Shown here: piece after piece, positions 57,565-64,000 of the stretch
Layout of the letters: the number at the start of each line of letters is the position of its first letter
How positions within the stretch are numbered: the stretch's first letter is position 1
Assembly: GCF_035083965.1 (NCBI RefSeq)
Contig: NC_089722.1
Location: 21,817,142-21,881,141 of the forward strand
Length of the DNA: 64,000 nucleotides
From: Branchiostoma lanceolatum
Lineage: Eukaryota > Chordata > Leptocardii > Amphioxiformes > Branchiostomatidae
Reading direction: 5' to 3'
Made by a program: the position numbers and the translations under genes
Notes under the pieces: generated by a model
The model's input: only the letters and a program-made list of their open reading frames with translations
The model's database searches: none
What the model was told of the DNA's origin: nothing

Positions 57565-58558
57565 GAGACCGTCGACGTCCAGTAAGATCAGTATGGACAG
57601 ATCGGTATCATCAATGGTGTCATATAAATGAAAATCAAGCCAAGTCTTTTTTTTCAAAGTAGGTTCTGTGATTTGCTGGTAAGCCGGGACAACGTATAAC
57701 TAATTACACAAACTCGAGAAGGTCGAGATGTTCTTTGAAATTTAGTAAGGTTTATGTTTGGGGCAGTGTACATACAATAAACATTTATCAGCTGTTAGTT
57801 GGAAGAAATACATTGTAATGCATACTGGAATGGCTATATTTCACACTCTTTAGTTATAAATGATAATATTTGCCAAAGCCTGATAATGCTGGTTAATATA
57901 CATGTACTGTATCAAGGCGTTAGATGTCGTCCTCCCTACCACAAAATATTCATTGCATCACAAGGTCTATTGATAATTTTGTGTGCCTTTGTAGAGTTTG
58001 TGTAGATTAGGCCATATTGATTTGATTCAATGGGTGACATCCTTTGGGCACTGCAAAATTGATGCAAGCGTGCGAAAAAATAACAGTTGGGCCCAAACAA
58101 AAGTTGCCTTTATTATTATCTACGTCGTCAGGAAGGTTTTACATGTGATTAAACTTTTTTGCCTACATCGTTCTCGTACATTCTGAGGTTAATTGAGCAT
58201 CCCACTAGCCATACGACTGCACCAGGGCAGTGCTTGTCTCCAGAGCCTCCCAAACCACATCGGGGGGCCTCGGGTTCTCTGCGTCCATCTGGCCTTGCAT
58301 GGTACTAGTAAGAAACCTCTATTTCAGCACCAAGGACTTTTCCAGTATCTCAGACTCCGCTGCCTGCAAGCGGATTGTGCCTATCATAGTGCAGAAGTTT
58401 GTGATGGTGGCACGTTGTAATGAAGAACATAACGATGTATTCATGTATTTAAGGTATTAAACGTCTGCTACCCTGAAATATAACGTCATGCAACGTCCTC
58501 CAGTAACAATAATGCACACCTTTATACCTATCAGAGACGGTGTTTACCTAAATACCCG
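57565..58558. other. EPDR copy 3-4 spacer
   Basis: No exon. AATAAA at 57776-57781 may serve copy 3. The region includes a truncated Harbinger-like MITE (58012-58150) and a remnant (about 58450-58540) of the pre-promoter MITE seen before copies 2 and 3. Confidence 0.5.
58012..58150. mobile_element. Truncated Harbinger-like MITE
   Basis: Starts GGCCATATTGATTTGATTCA after TTA and shares TGACATCC, GATGCAAGCGTGCGAAAAAA and AAAGTTGCCTTTAT with 52818-53223. The right half is missing. Confidence 0.6.
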
Positions 58559-58576
58559 ATGACTTATAACCTTTGC
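58559..58576 (+). promoter_or_regulatory. Conserved upstream block, EPDR copy 4
   Basis: GATGACTTATAACCTTTG lies about 265 bases before the ATG, further away than in the other copies. A second TTATAACCTTTGAACGATCA at about 58720 is closer (about 110 bases) and may be the working one. The 150 bases between them look like an insertion. Confidence 0.35.
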
Positions 58577-58834
58577 AGAAATAGTGGTCCACTGTATTCT
58601 ACTGCTACAGTGGCCTTGACACTCTGCAGCTGCAATCAGTCTTTCTTCAACTCTCTCCACTGTGTCCTATTCTTCGCGAACTTCCTTAGCCCCCATAGTT
58701 TCCTTTCTGACCGTAACGGTTATAACCTTTGAACGATCAGCAAACTACCACCTCTTCATCAGCGTTGCTCATTACAGCCGGTGGTTCCAAAGGTAGGTAT
58801 ACCTCCAAACACGGTAACAGTAAGTGGAAAAGAA

Positions 58835-61043
58835 ATGACGGCTCTAGTCGCTGTACTTGTGTTCATGCTTGACATCACGGCGGGACTTGTGGAGGCACAA
58901 CAACCATGCTGCACACCGCTACAGTGGCAGGCAACACTGGGGGTCACATACGGAGTGGTATGCAGACTATAGCGGTTGATACGCATTTAGACTAGAGATG
59001 TCACATTCTATATTGTTCTTCAATATTTGTTCGTCGTATTTTCCTGTTACTTGCAATAAGCCACCAGGCCAGAATTTGCGATAACCTTTTTTTAGATTTT
59101 GATAAGTGGGCGGTACTACTACTGTGAGAACAATGTGCGCAATTTCTCTGTATTCACGAAGGATTCGGCAAGCATGTATCACGATGGTTTGAATTCGAGG
59201 TGTATAGATAGATCTAGAACTTATACGTAACAAATAAGGTAACACAATCTATCATAATGCACAGCTTTGGGATGCATTTAGATGTTTCCCTCTCTTCCGG
59301 TCTCTTGTGAGACTTTTGGTTATTTGAAATTTCCGATGCTTAAGCTAGTTACCCCTCTTTTTACGTTTGAACGTTTTTTCCTACCTTTGGACTTTGAGTC
59401 ATCATCATCAACAAGCAAACAAAACGTTTAGTTTAGCGATAGTTGATCACTCACTGGATAAGGGAACAATAAATATTTTCCTTGACAGGCCTTTATTGAC
59501 AATCACCCTGCCCAAGTGGTTATAAACGTAACTGCAGAGTTTGCCTTCGATTGGAACAAGCGCACGACAGCGGTATGGACGACGGGAACTCAGTACAGCC
59601 CTCTCCTTCCCAAACCTCAACCTGTCAACACTGCCTATATCTGGGACCACGCAGCGGTTAGTGAATGTGATCACTTTAAGTACAGTCAAACCTATACTAG
59701 TGACCATCTTGAAGATAAGCGCAGTCAAACTTGTACTAGGGTCCACCGCTAATAAATGCAGTCAACTATGCACAAGAGACCACCTCTGAACAAGAACCAC
59801 CTGCACGCTATGGCCGCTTTTTAGTGCTTACACGTATTTCCCCATTGATTCAAGCATTGAGGAGCCTATCTATAGTGGGTAACTGTTTACTGCAACCATT
59901 GCCTAGAAGCCCCTTGAGTAGTCGTTAAACTTAAAGACAGGTTATAACGTAAGTGCTTATATATCTGAAGGAAAATGCGTTCCTGTTGCCAACAAGGCCA
60001 AGGAGGAATGACATCTGAGTTCAAGATTTCATCTTCTTGTTATCTTCAGGGAGTAATGTGGACAATCGACACCACAACACAAAGCTGCCAGCCCAGCGAC
60101 CTGAATAAAGGACCGGTACCCAAGCTGTGTGTTGCAGGCATGTCACAAGGAATCATTATTATGATAACAGTTAATAGCAGAGATACCAAAGAAAGGTTTA
60201 TAACACAGTTTGATAAAAAAATGAGAAAGGCTGGGACAATTGTTTAAACGCTCGAGTGTGCTCCTTCCACAGATGACGCCGTCCATGTCGCTACCGCACA
60301 TCTGGGTCCAAGTCAGATGGTCTGTGATATTTTCAAGTTCAAGTGGCCGGTGGGGGTGGGTGGCCCTGCAGCTGCCGCGGCTACGGTAGCCAGGAAAGGT
60401 ACGGCATACAGGAAAGTCGTGAATTAAAGCCGGCGTCACACAGCAGGAAATAGCTCGCGCAGATGCAATATATTCGGCAGCAACACGGCTCCGATTTTTT
60501 GGGGACGTTCACGGGTCACTAAACCCCGTCTAATATAAATGGTTAGACTTTAAAGTGAAAATACGCTCTGCTCTGTGGCGATTTTAAAATTCAGCGACCT
60601 TATATAATTATGGCGATAAAAATTCGAACGAATGTCGTCGACAGTGTGACGCCCGCTTAAAAAGGGCCTGCTGTTTCTCAAAGTATGTTTATTGTGATGA
60701 TCATGCAGAAAACTCGTGACCGCACCCTGATTCTTAAAGGTCTGCTTTAACTGACCTTGTAGACATGTTACAGGCACATTTGAAAAGAAGTGATGACGTT
60801 AATATGGCATACAAGAAGGCATGAAAGAACACTGTTATTGCAAAATTTCATACGAAATTTCAGATGCTTCTATGAATGTGGGCTCTATTTCCAGGCTGCA
60901 CACCGGTGAGGATGTCAATAGTGAACGGTAGCCCCGCCAGAAACGGTTACTTCTTTGACATCCGGGTTTACAACATGAAAGAAGGGATACACAACACCAG
61001 TCTACTGTCTCCCCCTGAGTACTGTACACATGGCAACAATTAG
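58835..61043 (+). CDS. EPDR1-like: Ependymin-related secreted protein, copy 4 (shortened)
   Basis: Five coding exons: 58835-58957, 59489-59656, 60050-60137, 60273-60398 and 60895-61043, giving 217 aa. The signal peptide is MTALVAVLVFMLDITAGLVE. Exon 5 ends GNN then TAG, where copies 1 and 3 have the Lys codon AAG, with the donor GTAAGG immediately after. The usual last exon (18 codons, 61355-61408) is still intact but would become 3' UTR. The donor of intron 3 is GC instead of GT (60138). The sequence is the most divergent of the four (IDNHPAQVV, TTTQSCQPSDL, SPARNGYFFDI). All family cysteines precede the stop, so the product may still fold. Confidence 0.82.
59677..59795. repeat. ~37-bp minisatellite, EPDR copy 4 intron 2
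   Basis: About three degenerate units (CAGTCAAACCTATACTAGTG, CAGTCAAACTTGTACTAGGG) in the same intron as in the other copies. Confidence 0.75.
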
Positions 61044-61354
61044 GTAAGGTCATAACCACAATGTACAGCAATGAAAAGATCTAAATGGTAGTGGTATGCT
61101 TTCAATTCTCTTTATCATTTGATCAACTTTACTCTTTGAAGAGTTTGTCACGAGGTTGCATTTGGACTTCCTTGTTAGACTTCTTGATCAGAAAATTGTT
61201 TAGTAAACTTTAGATCTACCCACAGTAACAGGTATATGATGAATCCGTTATTCTAATCAAATGTGTTCATTTTCTGATGAAATCATACTGTTTTTATAAC
61301 AGAAATGATATGGGCGTTTTCGAGAACTCTTATCATGTCTTTCCTGTCTTACAG

Positions 61355-61408
61355 GTTGCAGCGCACGAGCCACTACCACCATTGGGGAAGCTTTTCTCTA
61401 GTCTATGA
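61355..61408 (+). pseudogene. Orphaned last exon of EPDR copy 4
   Basis: Preceded by a good acceptor (TTCCTGTCTTACAG), it would encode VAAHEPLPPLGKLFSSL and a TGA, matching exon 6 of copies 1-3. The TAG at 61041-61043 makes it non-coding unless that stop is read through or edited. Its frame has not decayed, suggesting the stop is young. Confidence 0.7.
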
Positions 61409-62455
61409 GAGACCATTAACGTCAAATACGATCAGTGATGCACATATCGGCATCATCTATGGTGTTTCATGAAAGGCAACCAAGTCAAGAAAACTCTTGA
61501 ACAAAATCTTTCTTAACTGTGATCAAACATTAATATGTTCCCTCTCTTGAATTGAACCCATGTTATGTATCCATTGCTGCTTTTTTCTTGTCCCATTGTG
61601 GTTTTTCAAATGTTCGTTTCATATGGACATCATTGGTAGTTCTGGGAAAATGACAGCGGAGACTGGTATTCGACCGGTTTCGACTTTATTGTCTTTTTCA
61701 AGAATGACAGAGATCGGACCACTCCTCCTTTTATACCTTTTCTGTGCCTCCCGTTTCATATGGAGTTACATTGTTAGGATCTAGTACAGGTCTGTCTGCT
61801 TTCAGACATGACATAATCAAATTGTTGTTAGTTGTTTTTTATCAAATTTTTCTGTCCACTCAGGCCAGCAGTAAAAATTCTGTGAGCAAGAAACTTGTAC
61901 CTATAATTGTGCAGACGTTCATAATGGTGTACATTTGTGGTAAAGAACATAATAATGTATTCATTCCAGTTAGGTAACGTCTACTTATATTCTTATATTA
62001 CTCCACCAAATCATATCCTATATAGACCCATCCTGGAGTAGGTTTGTGATTTGAACAATATACGACTAGTTACGTAAACTTAGAGAAGCTTGAAAAGTTG
62101 TTGGAAAGGGGTAATATTAATGTTTGGGTCGATCGCTGTTAACATTAGATGTAACAATGAACACGTGTTCAACAGCTCGATAATATCATTAGGCTGTCTC
62201 TGATGCATGCGCCTCTTATATGATGCTCAGAGCAGTCGTGATTATGTATCTTTGCTGCATCTCCATTCACCTTTTGAAACCGACACAATATAAGACTAAT
62301 TGCACAAAAATAGAACCGACTCAGGTAAGGGTTGTTCGGCTGGTAAATATCGTTTTCCCGGCGCGCTAGTGATGTTTTCCTTCCGTCCACAACGCCAATG
62401 AGACCATAGCTCACGGGCAGACGTTCCCCTTCTCATTTCCTGAAACGACAGAACA
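61409..62455. other. EPDR 3' flank / GPCR 5' flank
   Basis: No exon. The segment at about 61895-61985 repeats the flank that follows copies 1-3 (GTGCAGACG, AATGTATTCATTCC, TAGGTAACGTCTACT), so the duplicated unit extends to here. Confidence 0.5.
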
Positions 62456-63578
62456 ATGAACTGCAAAAGTAACTACGTCGGGGTGACACTGGTGGTCCTT
62501 GTCGTCACGATTCGCTACACTGGGGTAAATTTGGCTTCGGGAACGAGTTTGAATGTTACCAAGCAGGCCGAGGAAGCAATCGACATCCTCCACAACTCGA
62601 CACTGAAAAATGGCTCTACGGGGAACTATGCTACCTTCTCGGCTACAAACAACTCTAAGATAGGAGAAAACGTCACTGTTAACGCCACGGTATGCCCACA
62701 GAATGACTCAACGCCTCTGGGTCTCGGCATAGTGGGCCAGTCGACCATTCTATGTATTTGTGTGTGGTCGGTCGTGGCAAACAGTCTCCCGCTAGCCGCC
62801 ATCGTCAAGCGCGAACAGCTTCACACGCCCGTGTACATCCTCATGGCTAACCTAGCGGCAAGTGACGTCTTAACCGGCACAGCATTTGGAACTCGGAGTA
62901 TTTTTTTTGTTGGTCAATATAAATACGCAATCTTTCCCGTCCAACACCATGTTACGCCTATTCTTTACCTCAACCCTGCTCTCCTGCCTGTCGTCCGCCT
63001 ACGGGCTGCTGGCCCTGACTGCTGAGCGCTACTGGTTCATCGTCCATGGGATGACCTACGCCAACAACGTCGACAACGACAAGTGCAAGGTCGTTGTCTT
63101 GATGGTCTGGGTGTGGTCTGTCCTGCTGGCGATACTGCCCAACTTCGGCTGGCACTGCGCAAGTCGTGTCGAGGAAGGTTGCAGCCCGATGGGGGGAGGA
63201 TTGCCTCACAGCTACATGGTCCTCGTGCAGGTCTTCATTTTCATTCCGATGGCGGCAATCATCCTTCTCAACACGGGGGTGTTCTGGTGCCTATGGAAGC
63301 ACGTCAATGCCATCGCTGACCAGGAAGCCGCAGTGGGCGCCGAGTCTAGTACAAGCAGAAGATCCGCCATCACAATCGTCATCATCACTGTCGTGTTCTT
63401 GGTGGGATGGCTGCCAATGCTGACCACAATGTCCTTTCCCGCTGTCGTCAGCAACGTCTCAGTAGTGTTCGTGATCTTAAACTCAGCCAGCAATCCTGTT
63501 ATCTACGGGTTTCGTTTGTCGGAAGTTCGTCGCAGCATTGTATGGCTCTTTGTGAACGGTAGCGGAAACGCCAACTAG
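62456..63578 (+). CDS. EDG/LPA/cannabinoid-type GPCR with one-base frameshift
   Basis: Intronless. The first frame (from 62456) encodes a long N-terminus with about seven N-glycosylation sites, TM1 (ILCICVWSVVANSLPLAAIV) and TM2 (YILMANLAASDVLTGTAF). The second frame, shifted by one base, encodes TM3 with ERY (LLALTAERYW), TM4, ECL2 with PNFGWHC and a second cysteine, TM5, TM6 (FLVGWLPM) and TM7 (NPVIYGF), ending at 63578. The P-x-x-GW-x-C motif and absence of a TM3 cysteine are typical of lysophospholipid and cannabinoid receptors. The shift lies in or near the T8 run at 62901-62908; one T fewer would give 373 aa. The ligand is unknown. It may be a sequencing error or a recently broken gene. 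Confidence 0.8.
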
Positions 63579-64000
63579 CTTTGTTGTGACCCTTCCTTAG
63601 ACCTTCCCGCATTTGACTACTGTATTGGCTGTAAATCAAGTATGTCTGTGGAGGAAGTAGAACATACTTTCCCCTCGCATAGTAAGCACTGAAAAGCAAA
63701 GATAATCAACAGTTAAAAGCTTATAGAAAGCCAAATAGCAGTTACTTAAAAAAATAGATATGATTTTGGAAACAGTCAGACGTTTCATGTAGCATCCATT
63801 ACTTTTCGTCAGCGTCACTGTCACGAAAAGTAATGGATGCTAATTGACGTTATAGAAAGCGCCTCGCGTTTCCTGGCTGCTAGTGTTGTTCCCTGCTGTT
63901 GTCATGTACATAATGGTTGAGATGAAGATGGTAATGATGTATTCATTTCGTTTGACAATGTACAGATCCTTTAGACTCGACTGAACAGGCTTTATGATTT
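63579..64000. other. GPCR 3' flank
   Basis: No further exon is seen to the end of the window. It contains the palindrome at 63790-63842 and no clear AATAAA. Confidence 0.5.
63790..63842. mobile_element. Short perfect inverted repeat (MITE-like)
   Basis: Arms of 20 bases (TAGCATCCATTACTTTTCGT and exact complement) around a 13-base loop. The outermost TA on each side could be a TA target duplication. It is 210 bases after the GPCR stop. Confidence 0.75.

Overview
The window is eukaryotic (metazoan) nuclear DNA. Genes are split by short-to-medium introns with GT-AG borders, separated by a dense load of small inverted-repeat transposons, tRNA-derived SINEs and microsatellites. The gene set (TGFBI/periostin-like FAS1 protein, C-type lectin, fructosamine-3-kinase, bleomycin hydrolase, Shal-like potassium channel, ependymin-related array, EDG/cannabinoid-type GPCR) and the repeat style suggest an invertebrate deuterostome, most likely a lancelet (Branchiostoma). 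That species call is an inference; no search was run.

Layout. 1-4858: no gene recognised, repeats only. 4859-16822 (+): 13 exons of an EMI plus four-FAS1-domain secreted matrix protein; the signal-peptide exon was not found. 18455-27517 (+): nine-exon secreted C-type lectin, 421 aa, with an EPN sugar-binding motif. 29155-33473 (-): eight-exon fructosamine-3-kinase, 309 aa. 34795-42625 (+): eleven-exon bleomycin hydrolase, 498 aa, head-to-head with the kinase. 43972-45444 (-): intronless Shal/Kv4-like channel, 490 aa. 48178-61408 (+): four tandem six-exon ependymin-related genes. 62456-63578 (+): intronless EDG/LPA/cannabinoid-type GPCR with a one-base frameshift in a T8 run. All exon borders were read by eye from splice consensus, codon phase and family homology. 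For the lectin, kinase, hydrolase and ependymin-related models the phases close exactly.

How the genes relate. Only two groupings look more than coincidental. First, the ependymin-related array is a recent local duplication: exon phases, flanks, an upstream TTATAACC block and an intronic ~37-bp minisatellite are shared by the copies. The last copy carries a stop codon immediately before its final intron and a GC-AG intron. Second, the fructosamine-3-kinase and bleomycin hydrolase genes are divergent neighbours with starts about 1.3 kb apart; both belong to cytosolic protein-maintenance families.

The mobile fraction is informative. It includes a 1.53-kb PIF/Harbinger-like non-autonomous element with TAA target duplications and an internal hairpin array, several TA-flanked foldback MITE families, a multi-copy MITE in introns and gene flanks, and at least three SINE-like families with recognisable A and/or B boxes.
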